Origin: Desulfobaculum sp044987625
GTDB lineage: Bacteria > Desulfobacterota > Desulfovibrionia > Desulfovibrionales > Desulfovibrionaceae
Assembly: GCF_044987625.1 (NCBI RefSeq)
Contig: NZ_JBJDSB010000002.1
Coordinates: forward strand, 1,054,001 to 1,118,000
Direction: 5' to 3'
DNA: 64,000 bases
Shown here piece by piece: positions 8,059-16,635 of this stretch; the first letter of the stretch is position 1, and each line of letters starts with the position of its first letter. The translations under genes and the position numbers were made by a program. The notes under the pieces were generated by a model. The model was not told the origin of the DNA and ran no database searches. It was given only the letters and a program-made list of their open reading frames with translations.

Positions 8059-8075
8059 TTGGCGTGCAAGTTGCT
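8059..8075 (+). promoter_or_regulatory. Sigma-54 promoter of the yeiH-like operon
   Basis: TTGGCGTGCAAGTTGCT fits the sigma-54 consensus TTGGCACG-N4-TTGCW with only the AC pair changed. The -24 GG (8061-8062) and -12 GC (8073-8074) have exactly the required spacing. The predicted start near 8086 leaves a short leader containing GGGAGGA before the ATG at 8109. Confidence 0.8.
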
Positions 8076-8108
8076 TAGTGAAATGCATCACGATTACGGG
8101 AGGACTGC

Positions 8109-9185
8109 ATGTCAACGAATACTCAGGCAATGGACGGATCACTGCGCAGGGATTTTTTCCAGGAAATTCTGGAGAGTATACCGGGATTTCTGCTGGTAAT
8201 CTCTGTAGCTGTTTTCGCGCACGTTACCGCGCCGCTTCTGAAACACTATGAGTTTTTCAGAACGTACTTGACCATTAAGGACTTTATTCTGGCTATTTTG
8301 GTGGGCATCGCCATCCGCAACACGGTGGGAGTTCCCAATGTGCTGCGCCCGGGGCTTCGGTTTTCCACCATCCTCACCAAAACCGGCATCGTCGTCATGG
8401 GCGCCAAGTATTCCTTGGCGGGGCTGGTAACGGTTGGCGGGCAGGCGCTGGGGCTTATCGCCTTTTTCCTCTTCGCCTCCGCTGTGGTGCTGATGTGGAT
8501 TGGCAAGAAGATGAACATCTCCACCTCGCTGAGCGCGTGCCTTGCCGCTGGGCTGTCGGTATGCGGCGTTTCGGCCACCATCGCGGTGGCCCCGGCCGTC
8601 AACGCCAAAAAGGAAGAGATGGCCTACTCCATCGCCGTGGTGCTGATGTTTGGCCTGCTGGCGCTGGTGGTGTTTCCGCCGCTGGGCCAGTGGCTGGGCC
8701 TGACGGACGCGCAGTATGGCGCGTTTGCGGGTGTGGGCATCATCAACTCCGCGCAGGTGCTAGCCGCCGGGTTTGGCTTTAGCGACGACGCAGGCGTTAT
8801 CGCGGGCGTGTACAACATTGGCCGCGTTATCTTCCTGCCCTTTGTTGTGCTGATGCTGACCATCATGGCCTGCCAGCGCTCCTCCGAGCTGTCCTGCGAG
8901 CCCATCAACAAGTGGCAGATTATCGTTTCCAAGTTCCCGGTGTTTGTCCTTGGCTTCCTCATCGTTGTGCTGATGAACACGGCGGGCATGATCAGCGATC
9001 CTGCCGTAAAGACGGCCAAGACCTTCATGGAGTGGGCCTTCCTGCTCGGCTTTGCCAGCATCGGCTTGACCACCCGCCTGGCCGACCTCAAGGCCGCGGG
9101 CTTCACCGGCGTGCTTGTGGGCTTTACCGTAGCGTCGCTGAAGGCAGGCCTTGCCCTGCTCGCGGTGCTCTACTTCATTAATTAG
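8109..9185 (+). CDS. YeiH-family putative sulfate exporter
   Basis: 358 residues, about ten transmembrane helices, matching the UPF0324/YeiH family (PF03601), often annotated as putative sulfate or sulfite exporters without firm biochemical proof. Diagnostic pieces are ILVGIAIRNTVGVP, TKTGIVVMGAKYSL, LAAGLSVCGVSATIAVAPAV (the conserved re-entrant Gly/Ser-rich loop), GVGIINSAQVLAAG and GLTTRLADLKAAG. It is the first gene of a transcript read from the sigma-54 promoter at 8059-8075; GGGAGGA precedes the ATG. In a sulfate reducer, export of a sulfur oxyanion or a related anion is plausible, but the substrate is inference. Confidence 0.85.
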   Translation: MSTNTQAMDGSLRRDFFQEILESIPGFLLVISVAVFAHVTAPLLKHYEFFRTYLTIKDFILAILVGIAIRNTVGVPNVLRPGLRFSTILTKTGIVVMGAKYSLAGLVTVGGQALGLIAFFLFASAVVLMWIGKKMNISTSLSACLAAGLSVCGVSATIAVAPAVNAKKEEMAYSIAVVLMFGLLALVVFPPLGQWLGLTDAQYGAFAGVGIINSAQVLAAGFGFSDDAGVIAGVYNIGRVIFLPFVVLMLTIMACQRSSELSCEPINKWQIIVSKFPVFVLGFLIVVLMNTAGMISDPAVKTAKTFMEWAFLLGFASIGLTTRLADLKAAGFTGVLVGFTVASLKAGLALLAVLYFIN

Positions 9186-9206
9186 AATTAACGTAGGGAG
9201 TTAGCC

Positions 9207-9308
9207 ATGCTGCGTGCATTAAAGAACCTCTCGGCCAGCCGCAAACAGGACCTTATGGTTTGCCTCCTCGGCATTGGTTTGGTGTTTGTGGCCATCATTA
9301 TGAACTAG
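9207..9308 (+). CDS. Small single-span membrane peptide (33 aa)
   Basis: An ATG at 9207 preceded by TAGGGAG with a good spacer opens a 33-codon frame starting MLRALKNLSASRKQD, then a hydrophobic helix LMVCLLGIGLVFVAIIM and a final Asn. It has a basic N-terminus and one transmembrane span, the usual look of small transporter-associated peptides. It lies 21 bases after the transporter stop and before the stress-protein gene on the same strand. Codon use resembles its neighbours. Not recognised as a named family; a role as accessory subunit of the YeiH-like transporter is inference. Confidence 0.62.
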   Translation: MLRALKNLSASRKQDLMVCLLGIGLVFVAIIMN

Positions 9309-9376
9309 GCCGACTCATGACGAACGTTGGGGGAGCGCATCAGGGAGCGCTTCCCCAACACCCTTTGGGAGGGACT

Positions 9377-9820
9377 ATGCAGACAAGTACCATCGTTTTG
9401 GCAACCACCGGCGGGCAGTGTTGCAAGAATGCCGAGGATTACGCACTGGCCTACTGCGCCAAAAACAGCGCATCCCTCGGCATTGTTCACGTTGTGGAGT
9501 CTAGCCTTTCGCACTATGGCTTGGTAGATTCCCTTGCCACCGAGGGCGACCGGCACGACTTTATCCGCCACGCCCGCACGCAGGAGATGCCCGAGGTGGA
9601 GCGCCGCCTTGCCCGCCTCATCTCGCGGGCGGAGGCCATGCACATTCCTTACAGGCTGCATGTGGGCTGGCAGTCGCCGCTATACTGCATCCTCAAGCAG
9701 CTACGGGACAACGACGCCCAGATGCTCATCGTGGGCAGCAAGCACAGCCGCCCCAACCCGTTTAGCCTCACCAGCTGTCTGCGCCGCAAGGCCCCCTGCG
9801 ATGTGAGGCAAATCCGTTAA
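9377..9820 (+). CDS. Universal stress protein family protein
   Basis: 147 residues from the ATG at 9377, which follows GGGAGGGAC; a longer frame upstream runs through the small-peptide gene and is rejected. The Usp fold shows in STIVLATTGGQCCKNAEDYALAYC (first strand and helix), SLGIVHVVES, and DAQMLIVGSKHSRPNPFSL near the end, which is a weakened form of the ATP-binding G-2x-G-9x-G motif. Cytoplasmic. In this operon it probably links the transporter or the two-component system to energy or stress state, but no specific role can be read. Confidence 0.8.
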   Translation: MQTSTIVLATTGGQCCKNAEDYALAYCAKNSASLGIVHVVESSLSHYGLVDSLATEGDRHDFIRHARTQEMPEVERRLARLISRAEAMHIPYRLHVGWQSPLYCILKQLRDNDAQMLIVGSKHSRPNPFSLTSCLRRKAPCDVRQIR

Positions 9821-9845
9821 CCCCTTACAACAAGCGCCATATGCA

Positions 9846-10718
9846 ATGATACGACGCGTCCTTTTCACCGTTTGCCTGCTTTTTGCCCTTGCCGCACCGG
9901 CCAGCGCGCAGGCCCCGCCGTCCGGGCGCATCACGTTTGGCGTCATCACGCTGAACCATCCGCTGATGATGTACCGGCAGTACCTGCCCTTTACCGATTT
10001 TCTCTCGGAGCGGATGGGCCTTCCCGTTGAGCTGGTGCTGGCACGGGACTACGCCACCATCATTGACGACCTGACCTCCGGCCGCATAGACATCGCCCTG
10101 CTGGGCGGCTTTTCCTACATTGAGGCACGCGAGGCCAGCGCCGAGGTCAGCCCGCTGTGCGCGGTGCTGTCCCCGGACGGCACGCCCACCCACCGCACCA
10201 TCATCTTTACGACCAAGGCCCGCACGGATATTACCACTCTGCGCGACCTACGCGGCAAGGCCTTTGCCTTTGCGTCCAAGCATTCCACATCCGGCTACCT
10301 GCACCCGCTGTGCTATTTGGGCGCCCACGGCGTCAGCAAGCAGGACTTTGCCACCGCCACCAACCTGCGCACACACGAGGCCGTTGTCCGCTCCGTCACC
10401 CGTGGCAATCACGACGCCGGAGCCATCTCCGTCGCGACTTTTGAACGCTTTGCGGACAGTGGCCTGCGCGCCATCGCCAAGACCGGGCCGCACCCCGGCT
10501 TTGTGCTGGTGGCCCGCAAGGCCGGTGTTCCCGAGCTTCAGCGCCTGAAGCACCTTTTGCTGCGTACGGACTTTTCCACCCCAGCCATGGCCGCCTTGGC
10601 CGGACGCTGGACACCCCTTTTGCGTAACGGCTTTGCCCCGGTTTCCGACCATGACTATGCATCAATACGAACCTTGCGAGACTGCGCGATCACTTATGGG
10701 TACGGAAACGAGACATAA
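9846..10718 (+). CDS. PhnD-like periplasmic substrate-binding protein
   Basis: 290 residues with a clear signal peptide (residues 1-21, ending ASA-Q). The body matches the phosphate/phosphite/phosphonate-binding family (PhnD): ITFGVITLNHPLMMYRQY, FTDFLSERMGLPVELV, DLTSGRIDIALLGGFSY, DLRGKAFAFASKHSTSGYL, and GAISVATFERF. No ABC permease or ATPase is nearby; instead the gene overlaps a sensor kinase. Such binding proteins also act as ligand receptors for kinases (TtrS has a PhnD-like domain fused to it). I infer a sensing role for a small oxyanion or sulfonate. Confidence 0.86.
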   Translation: MIRRVLFTVCLLFALAAPASAQAPPSGRITFGVITLNHPLMMYRQYLPFTDFLSERMGLPVELVLARDYATIIDDLTSGRIDIALLGGFSYIEAREASAEVSPLCAVLSPDGTPTHRTIIFTTKARTDITTLRDLRGKAFAFASKHSTSGYLHPLCYLGAHGVSKQDFATATNLRTHEAVVRSVTRGNHDAGAISVATFERFADSGLRAIAKTGPHPGFVLVARKAGVPELQRLKHLLLRTDFSTPAMAALAGRWTPLLRNGFAPVSDHDYASIRTLRDCAITYGYGNET

Positions 10719-12186
10719 GCTGTCCCCGCGCGGGCTGCGCTTCAAATTCATCGGCATTGTGCTGCTCTGCCTGACGGGAACCATCTTCTCCACCGCCTAT
10801 TATATGCTGGAGAAGGAGCGCGACGTCCTTATGCAGACGGCGCGCCAGCAGGCAACATCGCTCACCAAAGCCTCGGCCATCCTCTTCACCAACACGTTCA
10901 TCTATGAAGAGTTGGACATGTTGGATGAATCAGACATGATCGCCTACCTGTCATATTATGTGTCGGACGTTATGCGCACGGACCCGCGCATTCTCGCCTT
11001 TACCGTAGTGGATAAGCACGGGCGGGAGGTGGTCAGCAAAGCGGCGCACGCAGGCCGGGACCACGCCGCCGCGCCCCGCATCTCGCCGCAGGTGCCGGCA
11101 GAGGCCAGCGTACAACTGCTGGGCACCGGCGCGGACGCGGTGCTTGCCGTGCAGGAACCGCTGTCCATCGAGTCCAAAACATGGGGCGCATGCCAGTTGC
11201 TCTTTTCCCTGCGCGACATTGAGAAGGCCCGCATTTCCGTGCGCAATGAAATTTTGGCCATCTCCGCCGGATGGCTGCTCTTTTCCCTTATTATTGTGGG
11301 ATTTGGCGCGGAATACCTCATCACCGCACTCCAGAAGCTGTCCGACGCCATGGTCCGCTTTACGGTGCACGGCGACTTTTCGGAGCCGTTCCCCAACCTG
11401 CCGCCGCGCAAGGATGAAATCGGCCAGTTGCAGCACAGCTTTGAGTGGATGGTGCAGCGCCTGCGGCGCGAGGAGCAGGAGCGCGCGCAGACCAAGAAAA
11501 AGCTCTTCCACACGGAAAAGATGGCCACCATCGGCCAACTGACGGCCAGCATCGCCCACGAGGTGAACAACCCCCTTGGCGGCGTGATGCTGTGCTTCAA
11601 TAATCTGGTGAAGGGCAATCTGGACGACGCCGGGCGCGAGCAGCACATTGAGGTCATCAACTCCGGCCTCTCGCGCATCCGCAAAATTATGGGCGATTTG
11701 CTGGATTATTCCCGCCAGTCGTCGCTGAACATGCAACAGGCGGGCGTGGACGACGTGGTGGGCAAAAGCGTGTCCCTGCTAGAGCTGTTCAGCCAAAAGA
11801 AGCGCGTCAGCCTCAGCGCCCTCCTGCCGGGCGAAACGCCGCCCATCCTTATGGACAGCACCAAGATTCAGCAGGTGCTGGTGAACCTCCTCCTCAACGC
11901 CATCCACGCCACGCCGGAGGGCGGCGCGGTGACGCTGGAGGGTCAGCTACACGACGACAGCTTTACCTTCATCATCTCGGACACAGGACCGGGCATTGAC
12001 GAGGCCATTCAGGACAAGATTTTCGATCCCTTCTTCACCACCAAGGGCGAGAAGGGCACAGGACTTGGGCTTGCCCTTGCCAAATCCATTGTGGACCAGC
12101 ACGGCGGCAGGCTTGAGCTTGTACAATCCACAGCACGCGGAAGCATCTTTGCCATACACCTTCCGCGCACGGGAAAGGACACATGA
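10696..12186 (+). CDS. Membrane sensor histidine kinase
   Basis: About 496 residues from the ATG at 10696, which overlaps the binding-protein gene by 23 bases; other starts (10651, 10657) are possible and none has a strong ribosome site. Transmembrane helices at about 17-37 and 187-207 bracket a ~150-residue periplasmic domain; a HAMP-like linker follows, then HisKA with SIAHEVNNPLGG (phospho-His about residue 288), and HATPase boxes NLLLNAIHATPEGG, DTGPGI and GTGLGLAL. The HEVNNP form is typical of kinases paired with NtrC-type regulators. It pairs with the next gene (ATGA overlap) and probably reads the binding protein's ligand state. Confidence 0.9.
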   Translation: MGTETRHKLSPRGLRFKFIGIVLLCLTGTIFSTAYYMLEKERDVLMQTARQQATSLTKASAILFTNTFIYEELDMLDESDMIAYLSYYVSDVMRTDPRILAFTVVDKHGREVVSKAAHAGRDHAAAPRISPQVPAEASVQLLGTGADAVLAVQEPLSIESKTWGACQLLFSLRDIEKARISVRNEILAISAGWLLFSLIIVGFGAEYLITALQKLSDAMVRFTVHGDFSEPFPNLPPRKDEIGQLQHSFEWMVQRLRREEQERAQTKKKLFHTEKMATIGQLTASIAHEVNNPLGGVMLCFNNLVKGNLDDAGREQHIEVINSGLSRIRKIMGDLLDYSRQSSLNMQQAGVDDVVGKSVSLLELFSQKKRVSLSALLPGETPPILMDSTKIQQVLVNLLLNAIHATPEGGAVTLEGQLHDDSFTFIISDTGPGIDEAIQDKIFDPFFTTKGEKGTGLGLALAKSIVDQHGGRLELVQSTARGSIFAIHLPRTGKDT

Positions 12187-13538
12187 TACGGAGCATCATC
12201 GTTGTGGAGGATGAGCTGTCGATGCGCATCGGCATCCAGCACACCCTTTCGGCGGCAGGATATATCATAGAGGCCTTCGAGGACGCGGACAGCGCCCTGC
12301 GGGCCATGGCGTCAACCAGCTTTGACCTGCTCATCACGGACATGCGCCTGCCGGGGAAATCCGGCCTCGACATGCTGGGCACGGTGAAGGAGCTGCACCC
12401 CGGTACGGGCATGATTCTCATCACGGCCTTTCCGGAGATTGAGCTTGCCGTCAAAGCCATGCGCCTTGGCGCGTTTGACTTCCTGTGCAAGCCCTTCTCC
12501 AACGAGGGGCTGCTCATCGCCGTGGAGCGCTACTTCAACTACCACGACCTGAAGCAGGAAAATACGCGCCTTAAAACCAGCAACGGTCTGGACGAGATGA
12601 TTGGCGGGCAGTCCATGCAGCCGGTCTTTGAGCGCATCCGCGCCGTGGCCGATGCCTGCACGCCAGTGCTGGTCCTTGGTCCCAGCGGCACGGGCAAGGA
12701 GCTTGTCGCCAACGCCCTGCACAACCTCAGCCGCCGAAGCGAAAAGCCCTTCCTGAAAATCAACTGCTCCGCCCTGCCGGAACATTTGCTGGAGTCCGAG
12801 CTTTTCGGGCACGAGAAGGGCGCGTTCACCGGCGCACACAAGCGCCGCATCGGCAAGTTCGAGGCCGCAAACGGCGGAACGTTCTTCTTTGACGAAGTAG
12901 GCGACATGCCGCCCGCGCTGCAGGTGAAGCTGCTGCGCGTCCTTGAGGATGGCGAAATTACGCGCATTGGCGGGAATACGCCCATTACCGTGGACGTACG
13001 CAGCATCTTTGCCACGGCCAAAGACCTGGAGGCACTCCTTGAAGACGGCTCCTTCCGCGAGGACCTCTACTACCGCATCAACGTCGTCCCCATCACCCTG
13101 CCCCCACTGTGCGAACGCGGGGACGACATCCTCAAGCTGATGCAGCACTTTTTGTTCATCTACGCCTCCCGCCACGGCAAGGAAGGCGTCCAACTGTCGC
13201 CAGAGGCCCAAAACGCCCTGCTCCACTACGATTTTCCCGGCAATATCCGCGAGCTGCGCAATATTATGGAGCGCTCCGTTCTGCTGGCGCAGGACGGCGT
13301 GATACGCCTTGGGCACCTGCCCCAGCGCGTCTGCGAAGGCGCCGCCCCGCACTACGCCCCCCAAGTCTCCGAGGACCGCACCCTCTCCCTAGAGGAAGGC
13401 GTGATGCAATATGAACGCGGGCGCATCATCGCGGCGCTGGAAGCCACGGACAACCGCAAGCAGCGCGCCGCTGAGCTGCTGGGCATAAGCCGAAAGGTCC
13501 TGTGGAAGAAGATGAAGGACCTGGACATTATGGCCTAG
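12183..13538 (+). CDS. NtrC-family sigma-54-dependent response regulator
   Basis: 451 residues. Receiver domain 1-120 with phospho-acceptor D53 in LLITDMRLPG; AAA+ domain with Walker A GPSGTGKE (166-173), the sigma-54-contacting GAFTGA loop (213-218), GGTFFFDEVGDMP (Walker B) and the FREDLYYRINV sensor region; C-terminal Fis-type helix-turn-helix in NRKQRAAELLGISRKVLWKKM. All catalytic features are intact. It overlaps the kinase gene by ATGA. The dyads and sigma-54 promoter upstream of 8109 make autoregulation of the whole operon likely. Confidence 0.94.
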   Translation: MIRSIIVVEDELSMRIGIQHTLSAAGYIIEAFEDADSALRAMASTSFDLLITDMRLPGKSGLDMLGTVKELHPGTGMILITAFPEIELAVKAMRLGAFDFLCKPFSNEGLLIAVERYFNYHDLKQENTRLKTSNGLDEMIGGQSMQPVFERIRAVADACTPVLVLGPSGTGKELVANALHNLSRRSEKPFLKINCSALPEHLLESELFGHEKGAFTGAHKRRIGKFEAANGGTFFFDEVGDMPPALQVKLLRVLEDGEITRIGGNTPITVDVRSIFATAKDLEALLEDGSFREDLYYRINVVPITLPPLCERGDDILKLMQHFLFIYASRHGKEGVQLSPEAQNALLHYDFPGNIRELRNIMERSVLLAQDGVIRLGHLPQRVCEGAAPHYAPQVSEDRTLSLEEGVMQYERGRIIAALEATDNRKQRAAELLGISRKVLWKKMKDLDIMA

Positions 13539-13710
13539 CGCCGCCCGCTGTCTCCGCATTCTCTGTGTCTGCCGCGTCTTGCGTGACGCAGACGCAGCGC
13601 GCCACACGCCGCATCATACCGCGGAATGAGCAAGCGACACCTCCCCCTCCGCATGCCGCGTACCGGACGAGTGCCAAACGCCGCTTCCCCCACGCCACAC
13701 AGAAACTCAT

Positions 13711-13744
13711 AAGGCCGTCAGGATCCACCTGACGGCCTTTTCGT
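13711..13744 (+). terminator. Terminator of the yeiH-to-regulator operon
   Basis: Perfect 12-bp stem AAGGCCGTCAGG / CCTGACGGCCTT with a 5-base loop, followed by TTTTCGTT. It lies 170 bases after the regulator stop. The remaining 13539-13899 gap shows no gene. Confidence 0.88.
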
Positions 13745-13862
13745 TGTATGGCGCGCGCCGTGATTCGCCCTGCCGCACCAGTATTTTTTCCCGTTGTGCG
13801 GCGCTGTTTTCCACGCGCCGCATGCAACCATACCAATTTCTGCCATAAGTCCCGTGAGGCAG

Positions 13863-13890
13863 TTGTTCTCCTATGGTTTTGTAGTACAAT
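13863..13890 (+). promoter_or_regulatory. Possible sigma-70 promoter of the polysaccharide operon
   Basis: TTGTTC (13863-13868), 16-base spacer, TACAAT (13885-13890). The predicted transcript start (about 13897) would fall almost on the ATG at 13900, giving a near-leaderless message, so either the promoter or the start codon may be misplaced. Confidence 0.35.
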
Positions 13891-13899
13891 CCAAGGATA

Positions 13900-16635
13900 A
13901 TGAGAAAAATCCGGGTATGCTCCGCCACCTTTGTCCGCCGCGCCGCCGCACTCAGCATTTCCCTTGTGCTGAGTGTGTTCCTCGCGAGTGCGCAGGCGGC
14001 AACCATCCGGGAATATTACACTATACAAGTTGGGAGCTACTCGCACGAATCCGGCGCAAGAAGCATGTACCGCACCTTGAAAACCCAACTTCCAAAGCGC
14101 ATACACGACCTGCTGCGCGTAGAACGGGTGGGACAGTATTATGCCCTGCGCATTGGCGACTTCCGGGGCCGCGCATCAACAGCCGCCATCACGGCCATTT
14201 TGGAGGAACACAAGAAGGACTGGGTCCTGCGCCACGCGCCCATCAAGGCGGAGCGCCTGCGCATTGCTCCTAAGGTGCGGCTCTACCCGCCTGCACCCCG
14301 CGCCGCCTCGGCCAAACCGTCCCCGCCGCACGCGCCCCCCAAAAAGGAGCGCCGCGCGGATGATACTGCGCCAGCGGCAAAGACCTCCCCCCGTCCAGCC
14401 CCTGCACCAGAGCCTGTAGCCCCCAGCGAGGTGGCCCCCGCACCCAGCACGCCCACAGGACACCGTGCCTCTGTGGCGATACGTCCCCGCACCACGCCTC
14501 AGCAAGCTGCGTCCTCGCCAGCGCCGCAGGATGCACAGGATGCCCCAGGCATGGCGCCTGCGCCGCGCCCAAAGGACACGCCTCCCGCCGCGCCACCCCC
14601 TCAGGACGCAGCGCCGCCAGCCCGGCCGCAGGCGTTTGACGCACAAGCGCCCCCCGCGTCCTCGCCGCCCCTCGACGGGCGCAACGCGGTACTGGTGCTG
14701 GCGCAGCGCCTGCTGGACGCCCCGGCGGAGGAAGCGCAGGACGGCGACGCCCTGCTGGAGCATTTTATGACGATGGACGGCGACGGACTGAGCATTACCG
14801 ACGCTACCGTCGACAACCTTCTTGTCCTTGCCGAGGAAACGCCGCGCGACCTTGGCGTGGACCTGCGGGCCACATGGCGCAACAACGCATGGGACAGCCA
14901 AACGGATAATCACCACTTTGACGAAAACGCCATACGCTTCGGCGTTATTTGGGATGTCGTCGCTGACGGTTTTCTGGATACCCGGCGCGAGGCGCAGGAC
15001 TATCACGACAGGTTCCGGCTAGCGCAAATGGACGCCAACGCCTCGCGGCAGGGGGAGCGGTTCATCTACCGCGACGTGCTCATGGCCATGCATTTTGCCG
15101 CACTGCGCCTTGGTCCCCTTGACGCACTCCGCCTGCTCCAGCAGGCGCGGCTGGACGAACTTATCGCCCTTTACCACTCAGGCCGTGTGTTTTTGGATGA
15201 CGTTATTGAGGCGCAGGGCGAGCTTGCCGAAACCACCGCCCATATCAACGCCATCCACTACGCGCTGGACCAGCTACCGCAGTACCAGCCACCGCTTCAG
15301 GCCCACCGCCCCCCGGTGCTGGACCTGAACATGGACGCCCTCGCTCGCGGCCTGCGCGATATCGCCACGCAGGACGGCCAGCGGCTGGCCCTGCAGGAGT
15401 CTATCCTCCGCCGCAAATACGACAAGGCCTACGACATCGACCTTGAAGTCTTCTCGGACATCGGCTCGCAAATGGACCGCGATGGCCGGGACGAGGACTT
15501 CCGCCTTGGGCTGGACCTGCGCATTCCCATCGCCACGAGCAGCGAGAGGCTCCTTCGGTCCTCCATGCGCAAGGAGCGCGTCGCCCTCGCCTCCACACGG
15601 CGCAACCAGCGGCTCGACCTGCTGCGGCGCGCTGGCTCCTACCGCGAGAAGCTGACCGACGCCATCGTCATGCACCACCGCCTGCTCCTCACCAAGGAGC
15701 GACTGCGCCGCGCGCTGGCCTCGCACACCCTTGCCCCGCAATCCGGCAGGGAGCACCTTGGGCCGGACCTGCTGCTGGTCAGCAAGCAGGCGACGGAAGT
15801 CCTCAAGGTGCAGATTGAACTGCTGGGTGTGAAGGAAAGCCTATACCGCCGCCTGCTGCAACTGCTCACCGAGGCGGGCCTTGCCTACAGCCCGGACATG
15901 GTTGCCCTGTGGCAGCCCAAGCACAGCGCCCCCGCAGCCCGGCGCGGCGAGCGGTCCGTGTACATCTGGTCCACGGTGTTCAACGCCACGCCCAGTGACT
16001 ACATTCTTGAACTGTTCCGCATCAAGAACATCACCCGCGCCCTTGTTTCCGCAAGCCAGCGCATCCACCCCGGCAAGCTGGCGCGATTCCTGACGCAGGC
16101 GCAAAAGCGCGGCATCGACGTGGCGCTTATGTATAGTGTGAACGACTGGATTCATCCGGAAAACCACGCCCGAGCGCTGGAGCGCATCACCCGCGACGCC
16201 GCCATCACCGGGCACGTACATTTGGACATTGAGCCGTGGACGCTCCCGGACTATGCGCAAAACACCCGCCGCTACCAGCGCGCGCTGGTGACGCTCACGC
16301 GGGCATTGCGCCAGCGCCTGCCGCGTCATGTCCACCTCAGCATGTCCATTACGCCGCGCCTTCCCCCGGCGACAGCGCGGGGCCTTCTTGACCACACGGA
16401 CAGCCTGTATGTCATGATTTACGGCAAACCCCAGCCCGCAGCCATCGCCCGCGTGCTTGAGCGCACGAACCTGCCCCCCGGCGCATGCGTGGTGGCCCTG
16501 CGCCCCGCTGATTTTGAAGACGAAGCCGCCCTTGAAGCCGCCATGACGGAACTGGCGGACTCCTCCGGTGTGGCGCGCTTTGCCCTGCATGACCTTGAAG
16601 GCTACCTGAACCTTACCGCACGGATACGTCCATGA
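13900..16635 (+). CDS. SPOR - TolC-like - TIM-barrel fusion envelope protein
   Basis: 911 residues, four parts. (1) Signal peptide, about 1-33. (2) SPOR-like domain, 38-110 (YYTIQVGSYSHESGARSMYRTL ... YYALRIGDF), a peptidoglycan-binding fold. (3) Pro/Ala-rich linker, 125-255. (4) TolC-type helical region, about 265-670, with the two-repeat pattern of outer-membrane efflux proteins. The last 224 residues (from 688) look like a glycoside-hydrolase-like TIM barrel, with HLDIEPW (D776, E778) in the position of a GH acid pair and SMSITPRLPP later. It overlaps the HlyD-like gene by 4 bases. I infer an outer-membrane conduit that anchors to peptidoglycan and trims or binds polysaccharide. Domain calls in the TolC part are weaker than at the ends. 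Confidence 0.75.
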   Translation: MRKIRVCSATFVRRAAALSISLVLSVFLASAQAATIREYYTIQVGSYSHESGARSMYRTLKTQLPKRIHDLLRVERVGQYYALRIGDFRGRASTAAITAILEEHKKDWVLRHAPIKAERLRIAPKVRLYPPAPRAASAKPSPPHAPPKKERRADDTAPAAKTSPRPAPAPEPVAPSEVAPAPSTPTGHRASVAIRPRTTPQQAASSPAPQDAQDAPGMAPAPRPKDTPPAAPPPQDAAPPARPQAFDAQAPPASSPPLDGRNAVLVLAQRLLDAPAEEAQDGDALLEHFMTMDGDGLSITDATVDNLLVLAEETPRDLGVDLRATWRNNAWDSQTDNHHFDENAIRFGVIWDVVADGFLDTRREAQDYHDRFRLAQMDANASRQGERFIYRDVLMAMHFAALRLGPLDALRLLQQARLDELIALYHSGRVFLDDVIEAQGELAETTAHINAIHYALDQLPQYQPPLQAHRPPVLDLNMDALARGLRDIATQDGQRLALQESILRRKYDKAYDIDLEVFSDIGSQMDRDGRDEDFRLGLDLRIPIATSSERLLRSSMRKERVALASTRRNQRLDLLRRAGSYREKLTDAIVMHHRLLLTKERLRRALASHTLAPQSGREHLGPDLLLVSKQATEVLKVQIELLGVKESLYRRLLQLLTEAGLAYSPDMVALWQPKHSAPAARRGERSVYIWSTVFNATPSDYILELFRIKNITRALVSASQRIHPGKLARFLTQAQKRGIDVALMYSVNDWIHPENHARALERITRDAAITGHVHLDIEPWTLPDYAQNTRRYQRALVTLTRALRQRLPRHVHLSMSITPRLPPATARGLLDHTDSLYVMIYGKPQPAAIARVLERTNLPPGACVVALRPADFEDEAALEAAMTELADSSGVARFALHDLEGYLNLTARIRP

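Noticed and set aside
10633..10695. An earlier start for the sensor kinase
   Set aside because: Would overlap the binding-protein gene by more than 60 bases, and no ribosome site supports it; ATG at 10696 was preferred, with low certainty.
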